The notes under the pieces are model-generated. The model was not told the DNA's origin and did no database searches. It worked only from the letters and a program-made list of their open reading frames with translations. Positions 34,101-45,325 of a DNA stretch of 64,000 bases are shown here, piece after piece. Source of the stretch: Lotus japonicus (Eukaryota > Streptophyta > Magnoliopsida > Fabales > Fabaceae); assembly GCF_012489685.1 (NCBI RefSeq), contig NC_080042.1, positions 62,233,633 to 62,297,632 of the forward strand, written 5' to 3'. Position numbers and translations under genes: made by a program. How positions within the stretch are numbered: the first letter of the stretch is position 1; every line of letters starts with the position of its first letter.

Positions 34101-37100
34101 AACAAATGAAGTAGTGTAGCAGATTTTGTTTTTACAAATTTTTGCTTGTGATAATTTATATCGTATATTAAGTTTTGATCCTGTGGCACTACTAACTCCT
34201 TCGGTAGTTTTCTCGTAGTATTGAGTAGGAATCAATCCTTCTTGAATGCAATTTACATCAGCTCCGCTATCTATTAGAGCCACAATGTTAAATCTTTCTT
34301 CATGAATTACTAAAGTTATTTCACAATGTCACTTGTGTATGGTAATTATATTGAGCATGTTAATATATGTTTGCTGATTACTATCTGAATTGTCTAGGTC
34401 TTCACCCCTAGAAGAACTAGCTTTGTAATTCTGGGTTTTTAAGATTGCATTACCCTCTAATTCCATTAACCTATATTCTAAGTTAATGTCATTTTGTTTT
34501 AGAGTGGTTATCTCTTCTTTAATCATTTTGATCTCACCTTGAAGATCTTTTATTGAGACAGTCTCACTTGGTTTTTTAAACCTTTTAAGGATCTCATTCA
34601 TATTTATTGGGTCTACCTCTTCAATTTTAAATTTTTCAGTTTTTTCGACCAAAACATTTAATTGGCTTATGAATTCATCTCTAAGAGGCGAATCTTCCAT
34701 TTTGTCAATTATGGAAATTAGACTGAGCGTTTGATCTTTAGTGAGCATGTTGACTTGCCTGAGACAACTTGAACAGTCCCAAGGACTTGTCCCATCTTGA
34801 CCTATACACTCTTCTTCTTCATTTTCCGAAAAATTAGAGTCTGTTTCATTAGAGTATTCAATTTGATTGACCTCTTCGTCCTCTTCATATTCTGAAGTAG
34901 ACAAGTCTTCAGGTTCTTCGGTATTTATTAAAACACTTAATAAAATTTGTTTGATGTTTTCTTCAAGTTTAAGATTATTAATCTTTTGTTGAGTTGTACT
35001 TTTATTAGCATAATGACCTGGTCTTCCACACTTCCAACAAACATTTTTCTTATTATTGTTAGAACCTTTAGTAGGCTTCTTATTAAAGCCTTTGTTTGTT
35101 TGTTCTGGTTTTTGAAAATTAGATCTTTTCCTAAAAGGTCTCTTGTTGGTTGAGGAGTATCTCTGAGCTGTTTTTCTTTTGATAGTTCTTTTGTGTTGTG
35201 TGGTAGGAGCTCTAATGGGTTCTACTCCATATTGTTGGCAAAAGTTTCCTACTTCTCGCCTGCTTATTGAAACTTCTTTTTGCATTTTATTTTGGAGTTT
35301 AAAGTCGGTACAAACTTGCAAACCCGTATGAATTATTGCATTATGAATTTGTCCAAAAGTTAATAAGTTAAAATCAGGAGGGCTCTCACTGAAGATTTGG
35401 ATGGTTTGGTAGACTTTTTCTTGCATTAATCTGGGAAGCCCGGCTATGAAGCGTTCTTTCCAGAATGCACTGGACCCATCTTCTCTTAATACAACTTTTG
35501 AGAGGAACATATCTTTATACCAACGGTAATCAGACATGGTTGGACAGTAGAGATTGGCGAGCTGATTTTTAGCTCTTTCTCTGAACATATTGGGATCTCC
35601 TACAAAGTGTAATATTATTGTGTAAACTAATGTAGAAACGGCATCTTCCTCACCATTTTCTTTTGTCTTGGTTAGGATTACCATTCTATCTTGTTCATTT
35701 ATTAAGTTATCCCACCAACCCTTTAACTGACTAGTGAAGCCTTGAGTAATGACCAAGGCAGCTGCTCGATCAGAATTGTTTTTTGATTTATAAGCCATAA
35801 CCATTTGATTTGTTAAATCAAGAATAGCTTGTTCACTCATGCCATCTAGATTCCATTCATTAATTCCATATCCTGAAAAATGATTTTGAACAAGTTCTCC
35901 TCGTTCTTCAAATTGGACATCTGGATAGGTTGGTCTATTGTAATAGTTTCTAAGCTTGGGATAATGTGGTTGGTTTCCCTTTATCTTATTAATGGATAAA
36001 TTTTCTTTTTCAAGATGATTTACCATTGGATCTCTTATAGTAAGTTTTTGCAGTTTAATTTTGATATCTTCTAAGTCTTGTGTTTTAGAAATCTTGATAG
36101 AACTTAGATCTTCTTTTGTATAGCTAGGAACCTTCAGAATAGGGATTTGTAAACCTTTTCCTGTCATGGAAAGAGTAGGAATTTTACCTTTTTCTTCCTT
36201 TGATTCTATCCTCGTTAACTGTTTTGTCATGGTAGTTAACATAAGGTTCGAATAATTCATTTGCTGATGAATTTTACCAATGTCTTTCTTATCAACTATT
36301 CCTTCTATATTTATCTTTTTGTACGGAGAAGTTGTGACTTCTTGATCTCCTACTTGAATTTTTAATCCCTCTTGGGGTGGGTATTCTGAGGTTACTACCT
36401 TATCTTGAATAGTTTTCCAGTTTGAACTTATTGTTTCTAGAGGATTAACTCCTTTTGCAAAAGGATAATCTATATTAGTTTTGATACAGAATGATTCAAA
36501 CCAGTCAAAGAAATAATAGTTAAGTTCTTGATCTTCCATAGACTGGTAATATAGAGTCCTATAGTTTTCTGTCTCTTCTTTAGGAAAGGTTGCAAAATAC
36601 CAATCCCTTTTTGGCTTATTGTAATCTGCTAAAAAATCCTCTTTAATCCACTTCTTGTCAATTTGAAAAGGGTACTCTCTTGTTAATGTGTTTAAAACTT
36701 GAGAAGCGGTCGGGGAATATTCAGGAGAACCTGTATTTGTCTGATAAATAGGTTGAGAGAGGTTTTGATAACTATTATCTAACCCTTTGAGTCTTATTGT
36801 TGATTCTGTTGAAGATACAGATGTTCTGGGGATGTCTACTTTATATAATTGTTCAGGGGTCCTAACAGCAAAAGAATTTGATCTATTCATTCTTAGAGTT
36901 AGGTTTGTTCCTTCTTGAATTATTTCACGTACTTGCGTATTATGAACCTTTTGTTGAGGTAAAGAGTTCTTGAATACCCATTCTTCAGGAACTTTACTCA
37001 TAACTTCATCATGAGTAAGCTTCTTCGGAACTTGTACTGAAGATCTTTTTAGATTTGCTTCTAACATAATAGTTTCTTGTTTTGGTGATGATCTTAAAGC

Positions 37101-37751
37101 TTTAAAATTATAATTAATTTTTGAAACTTTATAATAAACTCTATATATTATTGAAAAAGGGTCACTTTCTTCTTCAAATATGTCATCATTTGCCAACAAA
37201 TCTAGTTGCAAAGCATTTTTAGTCCAACTGTTTTGTAGATTCATGGCATAGTTTGGATAACAATTAAAGAAAACAGGACCATCATGAAGTTTTGATTATA
37301 AAACGGCAATTAAAGAATCTTTTGGTTTTAATAATCTCATATCTCTTAACATGACAATTATTGGAGAATTAATTCCTAGTCGGAAATTAGGTTTTGCAGC
37401 TACTTGCACTAAACCTATGTGAATGAAATTATATCCATTTTTTACATGTTGATCTAAAATATCTTCATTTAACAATTTTATGGTACTCTTGTGATCAGAA
37501 CTATGCTGACAACACTCTATGGTAAAGATAGAGTCATCAGACCTATTGAACAAAGTATGTTGCTTGTAAATTTCTTTTTTCTTGACCATGGGTATTGACC
37601 AGTTTTGAAGGGCTCTTTCTATAGAGGTTATTTCCAGTTCTTGTTGAGACAATCTATTGATCTCTTCGGTGTTAGATGATGAGGGTTGAATTATCATACT
37701 ATTCTGTTTACCCGAGCCTAGCTCACTTAAGGTTTTGATTAATCTAGCCAT
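31150..37751 (-). pseudogene. Viral ORF1 polyprotein gene of the minus-strand copy, broken
   Basis: Same domain order as the plus copy: movement protein from the ATG at 37751, capsid region, zinc knuckle (about 35000-35045), protease (DSGA near 34257-34270), reverse transcriptase (YLDD at 31971-31982) and RNase H. Breaks seen: stops at 37296-37298, 34329-34331, 31528-31530 and 31258-31260; a one-base frame change near 31800-31812; and the solo LTR 32396-33608 splitting the protein between protease and RT. The zinc knuckle reads CWKCGRPGHYANKS, so its fourth metal ligand is lost. The gene cannot be functional. Confidence 0.85.
32396..33608 (-). mobile_element. Solo LTR of a Ty1/copia (SIRE1/Sirevirus-like) element
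   Basis: 1213 bp with TG...CA ends on the reverse strand (TGTAAGATCAAG... to ...CATACCTTCA). It is flanked by a 5-bp TTTTT duplication (32391-32395 and 33609-33613) inside the viral ORF1, whose codons line up again once the LTR and one copy of the duplication are skipped. The 5-bp duplication, length and terminal text fit legume SIRE1-type copia LTRs. No internal gag-pol remains, so it is a solo LTR left by recombination. Short frames within it (32826-33369) are not genes. Confidence 0.8.
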
Positions 37752-38074
37752 GTTTAATGAGATTTGTATTGGTTTGTGCAGGGTTCCCAATCTAGCTAAA
37801 CCAACGGGCTCACTACCTATCCAAGGCTTTACTGTCGGGATCACTAGACTCCAGGGATGACTCACTAACCAAATACTAATCACAGAAAACAAGTTTTGAT
37901 TAAGGAGAAGCTCAAGGTGACACACACCAAGGGTTTACAGAAATAGAAAAGAACACCAGAGACCCTAATCCCTCACGGGACCGGGCTCTGATACCAGAGG
38001 CGGATCATAATACATAATCACATAATACATAATCAAATTAAGAGATAAAAGAGATAAAATATGAACATGCAAAT

Positions 38075-38097
38075 AAATATATATATATATATATATA
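38075..38097. repeat. TA tract at the right edge of the viral insertion
   Basis: A short AT run that forms the outer boundary of the minus-strand viral copy, matching the other two edges. Confidence 0.8.
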
Positions 38098-38197
38098 TTT
38101 GGTTTATCCAAAAATTACTGTAGTAATCTTACATTGTTTAACAACTTTTTGTTGGAGAACTGAATCTTGAAATGGGCCGCTTAATTGAAAGCTACTA

Positions 38198-38494
38198 CTC
38201 CCTCTGTTCCTATATATAAGTCCACTTTACTTAATTCTCTTAGATTAAGAAAAGTAGTTACAAACAATAAATTTGTAAAAGAATTTATTCACTTTCCTAC
38301 ATTACCCTTATTTAATTTCTTATAAATTTCTCTCTTCAAGTTATTATTTTAAAATCTCATTGTCTCTTTCATATTAAATATGAGGATAGTTTTGGAAAAA
38401 AAATAATTAATGCTCCATTAATATTGTAAATGGACTTATATTTAGGAACAAGAAAAACACTCAAAAATGGCCTTATAATAAGGAACAAATGGAG
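38198..38494. mobile_element. Stowaway-like MITE
   Basis: Ends CTCCCTCTGTTCCTATATATAAG and its imperfect complement (CTTATAATAAGGAACAAATGGAG, diverged), flanked by TA (38196-38197 and 38495-38496). No coding capacity. Confidence 0.8.
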
Positions 38495-38779
38495 TATTAC
38501 ATAGATCATATCTATAGAATTTCACATCAATTAAAAATCTTGTAGTATGTCTTAAAGATATATCAACATTAATGTGGTATAAAGCTTTCAATATTTATGA
38601 AAAGAAGTACTATTTGATTATAAACGCATAATTGCGTTGGGACGAAATTGGGGCACTTCCTGGAGAGGTTGCCCCCTGAGTAGGTATAGTTTGCTCAACA
38701 TGAGCTGATGACTCGTGTTATCTTCTTTAGGACTCATCTTTTGCAAAATGCAACTCATTGCAGACCATAGATTCAACTA

Positions 38780-39116
38780 CTCCCTGTCTCCCTCGGTTCC
38801 AGAAAGTTTGTAGTTTAAGGTTGTGGCACAAAGAGTAAGAAAACAATTGTTGATAATATAATTTGACTAGATTGCCCTTATTTAATTTTACTAGTATGAT
38901 GTGCAACTATTAAATTATACTTAGATAGAGAAGAATGTAATTAATAGAGAATATTTGTGGTTGGTTAATATGAAAGGTGATAAGTGAGAGAAAATGTATT
39001 AAATGAGGGTATATGTGGAAAAAATTAGCCAAAAATGCATTGATTTTCTAAAACAACAAACATTTTGGGAAATTGAAAAATTGTGCAAAATAACAAACTT
39101 TCTGGAACGGAGGGAG
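38780..39116. mobile_element. Stowaway-like MITE with a duplicated left end
   Basis: The left end reads CTCCCTGTCTCCCTCGGTTCC, in which CTCCCT occurs twice. The right end is GGAACGGAGGGAG. TA flanks both sides (38778-38779 and 39117-39118). Inner text (AAAGTTTGTAGTTTAAGGTT, AACAAACTTT) is related to the element at 10648-10960. Confidence 0.8.
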
Positions 39117-39171
39117 TATTTCGGCCAAGTTTTAAGATATTTGGCAATATGATACTCATATCAATTTGATC

Positions 39172-39665
39172 ACTGCAAGAAAAATGGTCAATTAATGGCA
39201 GTCAAACGGTAGGTGACAACAAAAAGCAGTTTGTAAGGTGAAATTACGGACGGTCAGCCGAGGGCCGAAAAGCCATGGGTATGGGCCTCGGCCATAATTT
39301 TTTCCTATGGTTTTTTCTTTCGGTAATTACCGACGGCCTTTTTCAGTTGTAATTGCTTTTTTTGTCGGAAATTACCTTTTGTTGTGAAGGAAGAGGAGGT
39401 GTAAATTAGAGGTTCCTCAAACGTACGTCTATATTTAGATTACTGACGATTTTTTCATTAATAAATTTTTTAAAGTCTGCCAAATTACCGACCGACCAAA
39501 ATTTCAATTTTTGCAATTACCGATATCTTTAGTTGCCGATAAAGACATCGGCAACAAAAATTGACAACCAAAATTGTTTTATGCCTATTAAATTATTGGC
39601 GTAAGAAAATTACGTACAAATTTGAAATTACCGATGACCTATACACAAATAGTTATCTCTTTGTA
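39172..39665. mobile_element. CACTA-like transposon end (remnant)
   Basis: Starts CACTGCAAGAAAAATGG, close to the CACTACAAGAAAA end common in plant En/Spm elements. Repeated subterminal motifs on both strands follow (ATTACCGACGG, ATTACCGACCG, AATTACCGAT, TCGGTAATTACC). No opposite end or transposase was found nearby, so only one terminus appears to survive. Confidence 0.6.
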
Positions 39666-39676
39666 AAACTAAGATG

Positions 39677-39711
39677 CACTTAGTTCCACACCCTCACATG
39701 GAACCCCACTG
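39677..39711 (-). pseudogene. 35-bp copy of polygalacturonase last-exon sequence
   Basis: Identical over 35 bp to 40575-40609 inside the last exon of the neighbouring polygalacturonase gene, with unrelated sequence on both sides. It is placed directly between the CACTA-like remnant and the truncated L18 copy. Probably a relic of local duplication. Confidence 0.7.
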
Positions 39712-39724
39712 TCTATTCTAGTTA

Positions 39725-40101
39725 AAAAAAATTATTCTTGATATCTTTTGAGTGTTAACTGTCCCTTGAAGCAATTTTACGGTCAAAGGCAAAAGATATT
39801 AAACAACCATCAACAATCATCTTATTTCTGGTTAATGTTGTTAAATTGATCTCAAGGAAATATGTTCATTGAGCAACTTCTTGCTTTGATGAAAACTTAA
39901 GATCAGATAAAGAAAAATGAGCGCCTTGGTCTTATTTCCTACTCATAATGCTACAAAAGCAATCATTTTTGTTCCAAAGAAACAAGTTTTCCAAAAATTA
40001 TCTCTTTTAGTTACAAACTCAACATGCACGATCGTAACTCAAAACAGCTTAACACCAGCATCCCTCAGTGAATCAACAATCGCTTTTACAGTTGCACCAT
40101 G
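39725..40101 (-). pseudogene. Truncated duplicate of the L18 ribosomal protein gene 3' end
   Basis: Closely matches 45048-45380: the 3' untranslated part is shared nearly base for base. The last roughly 21 codons are present on the reverse strand (HGATVKAIVDSLRDAGVKLF against HGKVKAVIDSLREAGVKLL in the parent). The copy stops upstream of this and has no start, so it is a non-functional fragment. Confidence 0.8.
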
Positions 40102-40479
40102 AAATTTTTCGTGTATGAGAAGAGGAAATCATTTCAAAATTGGAGAAGAGAGTCGAGTCAATAAGAAGAGGGGTTCAATATTAAAACTTTATTTAATTAT
40201 TAATTGATTAATTAAGTACATTATTTTGGTATGTGTAATATAATATCAAATGGGTAGGAGAGACGCATAACAAGTGCAGCATGAAATTTTTTCAGTCTCT
40301 GAGTCTCAAATATTTGAAACATTTCATATTTCAAGAAGTGACAATATACTAGTCATTACCCAATTGATTCTTCACTAGGGATTACAAATAATAGTCACAT
40401 TCTAAGGCTAGCTTTGTGAATCTACTAAGAGAAAACAAAAGGCAATGTTAATCAGAGGACATTGAGTCCATCCAAGACT

Positions 40480-42585
40480 TCAAGCACTACAACTAGGGGC
40501 TTTTCCTATAATAATGGGTTTGACATTTGCACACTTTGCCATTGCTGGAGCTCCATTGAATGTGAGAGAAATATCACTTAGTTCCACACCCTCACATGGA
40601 ACCCCACTGCTACAGTTAAGAATCACTCCATCCTTTGTTTCTGATGTGCCCTTAATGTTCTTGAATGTAACATTGCTTATCTTGATTTTTGATGGACTCT
40701 GAGCCATTGCAAGCATGAACAAAACAGACAAAAAAATGTATAAGAATGACTACATTGATTGTTAAATGCTCAGTAAATAAGATTTAGCGCATATTTTAAA
40801 ATATTCATTGATTGTAAAGTCAAAATCAATTATGTGGAGAAAATTTTGGATGTCAGACTTGATTCTAAGGAAAAATAAGTTGAACCAAACAAGTTATAAA
40901 AGTTGAAAAGGATAGTGGTTTAGATGATAGCATCTCTAGCATGACTATACAAAAGGTAATGGATAGAGGGATTGAGATTGTCTCATGTGGATACTTCATG
41001 TCACATTGTCATTTTAAAGTTTTGTTGTTTATCTCTCTTTTCATACCTATAATATAGAGATGAAAAGATATAAACACAAAATTTCTAAATATTTATAAAG
41101 AGAAATATACACAAAATTTCACAAGGTACTATCATGTAACTTAAGAAGATCCTAGAAGAAATTAGATATGATTAAGTTTTAGAGTAGCTATTGACTAAAT
41201 ACCTGTTTTGAGCATAAATTAGAAGGACAGTATTGTTGGTCTATGATCACGGGGTTATAGACATTAACCATGGTAATATCTTCAAAGGTCAAGTTGGTAA
41301 CAGGAGATGTTCCTGGAGCAGTAGGCCATGTCTTGATCCTTACACCATTTTGGGTATTTGTCAAAGTACAATTCTTGACTATAATATTCTCAACAGGCTC
41401 TTCAGTTGGGTTCGTTCCCAAGCTTCCAATACTAAAGCCATGTCCAGGTCCACATTTCACGTTATGGATAGTAATGTGTTTGTTGCCATCTCCCAATGAG
41501 ACACAGTCATCTCCGGTGGCAATGTTGCTATTAAGAATTTTCACATCAGTTGATTTCGCAATATGGATTCCATCTGTGTTGATGCTAATGCTATCACCTG
41601 TAAAGGACAAAACGAAGAAAAAAAAATGAATATGCAACAAAAGTCTGACACCTTAATAAAAATGTCACTTATATTTAGAGACATTTTTTTCTGTTGGAGA
41701 GGGATGATTGTCCCCTTTTAAACCTATGTTCTGAGCCTGGTTACCTGGAGCGATGATCTTAAAGCCATCAAATGTGAAGTTGGTGCATCCCAAAAGGGTT
41801 ACATGAAAAAATTTGCTGTCTTTTGAAGTTACACTCCGAACAGTTGAATGCTTTAGAAAATTAAAACCAATGTTCTGTTGTATTCACAAGAAACCAAATT
41901 TTGTTAGCATTTTTTGGGTACATGTACAAGTTATATATATGACATGACCTCTTTTTTAATAATACAATTTGCAATTAAAAAAGGAACAAGTTATATGACA
42001 TTAAAAAGGCCACATTAGTTACCATGGAACGCTTTGAGCAAGTTGCTCCGCAAGCTTTTTGAAGTTTCCAAGCACTTGCACCTCGACCATCAAAAGTACC
42101 ATTTCCTGATAAGGTAAAATAGTCAACATATCCAATTGTAACCCATTGAAAAGCCCCATTAAGGGCATTTGGGTCTGTTGGTGCTTGAATTGTGCCATCA
42201 ACTTGAATCTCTATGGGAGCCTTACAAGGACCTTTAACATTTACTGCATTCATCTTGTATGTCGCTTTAGAAATCACAATTTTGCTTGGACTTGTTGATG
42301 CACATGCTTGTTTCCAAGCATTTAAGAAAGCCTTTAACAACATATATCATACAAATCAATTGCAAAATAATAATAATAACAATGATATGATAATGATGAT
42401 ATGGGGAGAAAGCTCTGCTTCAAAACTTAATTTTTGTGGCAAATTAAACTTGATGTTACCTGTGTTATATCCGAATTTGGTGCTCCACCAAATGTTCTTA
42501 TATCAAAGACAATGGATTGAGCAGAACCAGAAAGCAAAAGTAAGAATAAAACGATTGCTGTGGACCTGATCAGACTCATATCCAT
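40480..42585 (-). CDS. Polygalacturonase, glycoside hydrolase family 28
   Basis: Hydrolyses alpha-1,4-galacturonan in pectin, in the cell wall. Five exons: 42585-42460, 42331-42023, 41874-41745, 41597-41203 and 40698-40480, about 392 residues, normal for the family. A signal peptide is present (MDMSLIRSTAIVLFLLLLSGSAQS). All four GH28 motifs are intact: NTDGIH, GDDCVSLG, GPGHGFSIGSLG and RIK. These hold the three catalytic Asp residues, the His and the Arg-Lys pair. The mature start IVFDIRTFGG fits the short, prosequence-free group that includes exopolygalacturonases of pollen, so a secreted exo-type enzyme is likely but not proven. An in-frame ATG further upstream (42621) would put charged residues before the signal peptide, so 42585 was preferred. 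Confidence 0.9.
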
Positions 42586-42930
42586 GTTGATTATTGTTGA
42601 AACTTTGTCTTGCACTTTCAAACAATGACTGTGTGTTTACAAAATATGATGGAACAATATTTATAATGGAGTTTGCCGAGCTTCAAAAGTCAAAACCATT
42701 AAAATTAGAAGGTCAATAAATTTCCATTTATATTTCTATCAAAACCATGTATACATGCACTAGTTCCTGCACTATAATGGGCTTAATGAGAAAATCAAGG
42801 TGAAAAATCAAGGTGAAAATCAAGAAATTAATCACCTTCAAAGGCCAATTTAGGCAAGTTTGATACAATTATTAGAAAATTATTACTATTAATTTTAATT
42901 TATTATTGTATTATTTCATAATTAGACTTA

Positions 42931-43575
42931 GGCTATGTTTGGCATGTCATTTTAGCTAGCTTATAGATTATTTGACTAGCTTAAAGCTTATTTGACTAGC
43001 TTAAAAGCTCTTCAAAAGTGTTTGGTGAATGAGCTTATTTTAGTAGCTTAAAGCTTTAAGCTATAAGCTATCTCAGGTAGCTTATAGCTTAAAGCTTATA
43101 GCTTATTAAATTTATTCTCATTTTTATCCTTCTTATTTTATTAAAATTCTACCATTACCCTTATATATTTATAAAAACACTAAACATATTTTCCCCTCAC
43201 ACTTACGTATGCAGTTTCCGCCACCATTCCCGCCACACCGCTGCGCACCACAAGTATTATAAATATTATATTAATAAAAAAATTTAATATTATATTTTTA
43301 AGATGATAAATAACTGAAGCTAATAAAAATATTTAAAGTGATAATAATTTTAATATTAATATTATATTGGTATTAATGTGAAAATAAAGTAATGTTAAAT
43401 ATAAAAATAATTATACAGGTATGTCCTTTTATGTAATTTTACAATTTAAGCTTGTTTAACAGCTAGTTTTACCAAACACTTTTGTTTCAATCACGTAGCT
43501 TTTCAGCTATCAGCTTTCAGCTATCAGCTTTCAGCTAGCTTATCAGCTTATCAGCTAAACATGCCAAACATAGCC
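42931..43575. mobile_element. Tourist/Harbinger-type MITE, GGCTATGTTTGGCATG termini
   Basis: Perfect 16-bp inverted ends GGCTATGTTTGGCATG / CATGCCAAACATAGCC are flanked by TTA (42928-42930 and 43576-43578). Both subterminal regions are rich in AGCTTATAGCT repeats, so most of the element could fold on itself. The middle has a GC-rich patch (about 43205-43250). Confidence 0.85.
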
Positions 43576-43779
43576 TTAGTATTTTATAATTAATCTCAGT
43601 CAATTACAAAATTTGACCATTTAGTATATATTAATTAATTAATACTAAATTCTTGACGATTGACCATTTAGTTAATTTAGAAGATTCAGGATTGATTGAA
43701 TATGCCCTATTAACTGATGATTTATTTTATTACATGCAATATTCAGTGTTAATAGTATAAATTTTAATTTTATATTAGA

Positions 43780-44625
43780 CATTTATTATTTTAAAATCTA
43801 TATATATAAATATATATATATATATATTTTTACGGAAATAAATATATATATATATATATAAAGCACACTTGAACAATAGCATTAAATACATACCACAATA
43901 ATAAACTTCTTTTGTATTGAATACATAAATTAAAAAAAAAAACTAAAAGAAAATTAACATACACTTTATTATTCATTATATTAATTTTTAATTGTTAAAA
44001 TTTTCACAAATGTTCAATTTCTCATATTTAAAATTAAATATTTAAATTTTAATTATTAATTACAACTTGAAGTAAATTTTTAAATTATAATAATAATTTA
44101 AATTGACTATATTTATATTAATAACAATAATTGATAGTTAATAATAAATTTTTCAATTCATTACTGATTGTAAAAACTTATAATTTCTTCATTATATATT
44201 AAAGTTAAAATTAAGATTTAATATTTAAAAACATGAAATTAGTCAATGGTTAAATGCCTTTTGTAAATATGTATTTTTGAAATTATTTTAAATATCTTAA
44301 ATTATATTTATATTGTTTAATATCAACTATAACGTGTTATTGTAGAAAATAATTTTACAATTATCTTGAGGGTAGGCATTTAACCATTGACTGATTTCAT
44401 GTTTTTAAATATTAAGTTTTAATTTTAACTTTAATATATAATGAAGAAATTATACACAATGACTTTTTAGAATTTAAAAATTACATATATGAAAACTAAT
44501 TTATTTATTAAAAGATTCCAACATAAAATTCTGTGCAATGCACAGATTATAGCACTAGTAACTTTTATACAATTTTAAAAAATATTGTAAATAAACCCGT
44601 GCAACACACGAGTATTATATCCGGT
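43780..44625 (+). mobile_element. AT-rich stretch with Helitron-like 3' ends
   Basis: Two short hairpins precede AT-rich tails. CTGTGCAATGCACAG is followed by ATTATAGCACTAGT (44533-44561). CCCGTGCAACACACGAG is followed by TATTATATC (44597-44622). Plant Helitrons end in such a hairpin plus CTAG/T, so two degenerate, possibly tandem 3' ends may be present. No 5' terminus or Rep/helicase was found. Confidence 0.4.
44179..44453. repeat. Long imperfect inverted repeat
   Basis: Arms of about 80 bp (44179-44259 and 44373-44453) are near-perfect reverse complements; for example, AAACATGAAATTAGTCAATG pairs with CATTGACTGATTTCATGTTT. They are separated by about 113 bp of AT-rich loop. Confidence 0.75.
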
Positions 44626-44660
44626 GAAAAACAATATTTATAGAACAATTAAATTTATTG

Positions 44661-44674
44661 TTGGGGGGGGGGGG
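44661..44674. repeat. Poly-G run
   Basis: A run of about 13-14 G within AT-rich DNA, followed by GCAATTGCCCC and two CCCCAATAG phrases. The exact length may be affected by sequencing. Confidence 0.6.
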
Positions 44675-45325
44675 GCAATTGCCCCAATAGCCCCAATAGT
44701 CTGTAACACTTATTCGACGGCCCATTAGTGACACACGCCGAACATGCACTCAAAGCCAAACGTGATAGAGACTCATAAAAACAATGGCCATAAAAGAAAG
44801 ATAGCAAAGGATCAAAGGAAGAGAGTTTAAACCTTCTCACATGATTATAGTACCTCCCTATTTAAGTGGTTCTTTTCAAGCTTAGGGTTCAATAGTTGAA
44901 AGTATACATTAAAAAAATGGTTTAATGGTAGAAAATATTGTCCATAAAAGTTACTGTGTAAAAATGGATTATAATAATGTTTCACAAGCAAAAAACAATT
45001 ATTAAGCATAGAAAATGTGTATTTTATGCATGATATTACTATTCTTGATATCTTTTGAGTATTAAATATCCCTTGAACCAATATTACGGTCAAAGGAAAA
45101 AGATATTAAGCAACCAACAACAATCATCTTATTTCTGGTTAATGTTGTTAAATTGATCTCAAGGAAATATGCTCATTGAGCAACTTCTTGCTTTGATGAA
45201 AACTTAAGATCAGATAAAGAAAAAATGAGCACCTTGATACAAAAGCAATCATTTTGGTTCCCAAGTAGATAAGTTTTCCAAGGATTATCTCTTTTAGGTA
45301 CAAACTCAACATGCACGACCATAAC

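Larger units (their letters stand above)
29236..38074 (-). mobile_element. Endogenous caulimovirid (Florendovirus-like), minus-strand copy
   Basis: Reverse-oriented relative of the neighbouring copy. The redundancy 37775-38074 recurs at 29236-29526 with about three mismatches and one 9-bp length difference; it includes the primer-binding site (complement at 29446-29457 and 37985-37996). The period is 8539 bp, or about 7321 bp without the solo LTR and its target duplication. The protein-coding parts closely resemble the plus copy, but leader and intergenic sequence differ widely, so this is a distinct virus lineage or variant and not a simple duplicate. It carries more breaks than the plus copy: several stops, frameshifts and a solo-LTR insertion. 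Confidence 0.85.

Noticed and set aside
37752..37925. In-frame upstream extension of the viral ORF1 in the minus copy (starting MCHLEL)
   Set aside because: It lies in the leader downstream of the primer site and the plus copy does not keep the frame open, so it is probably chance.
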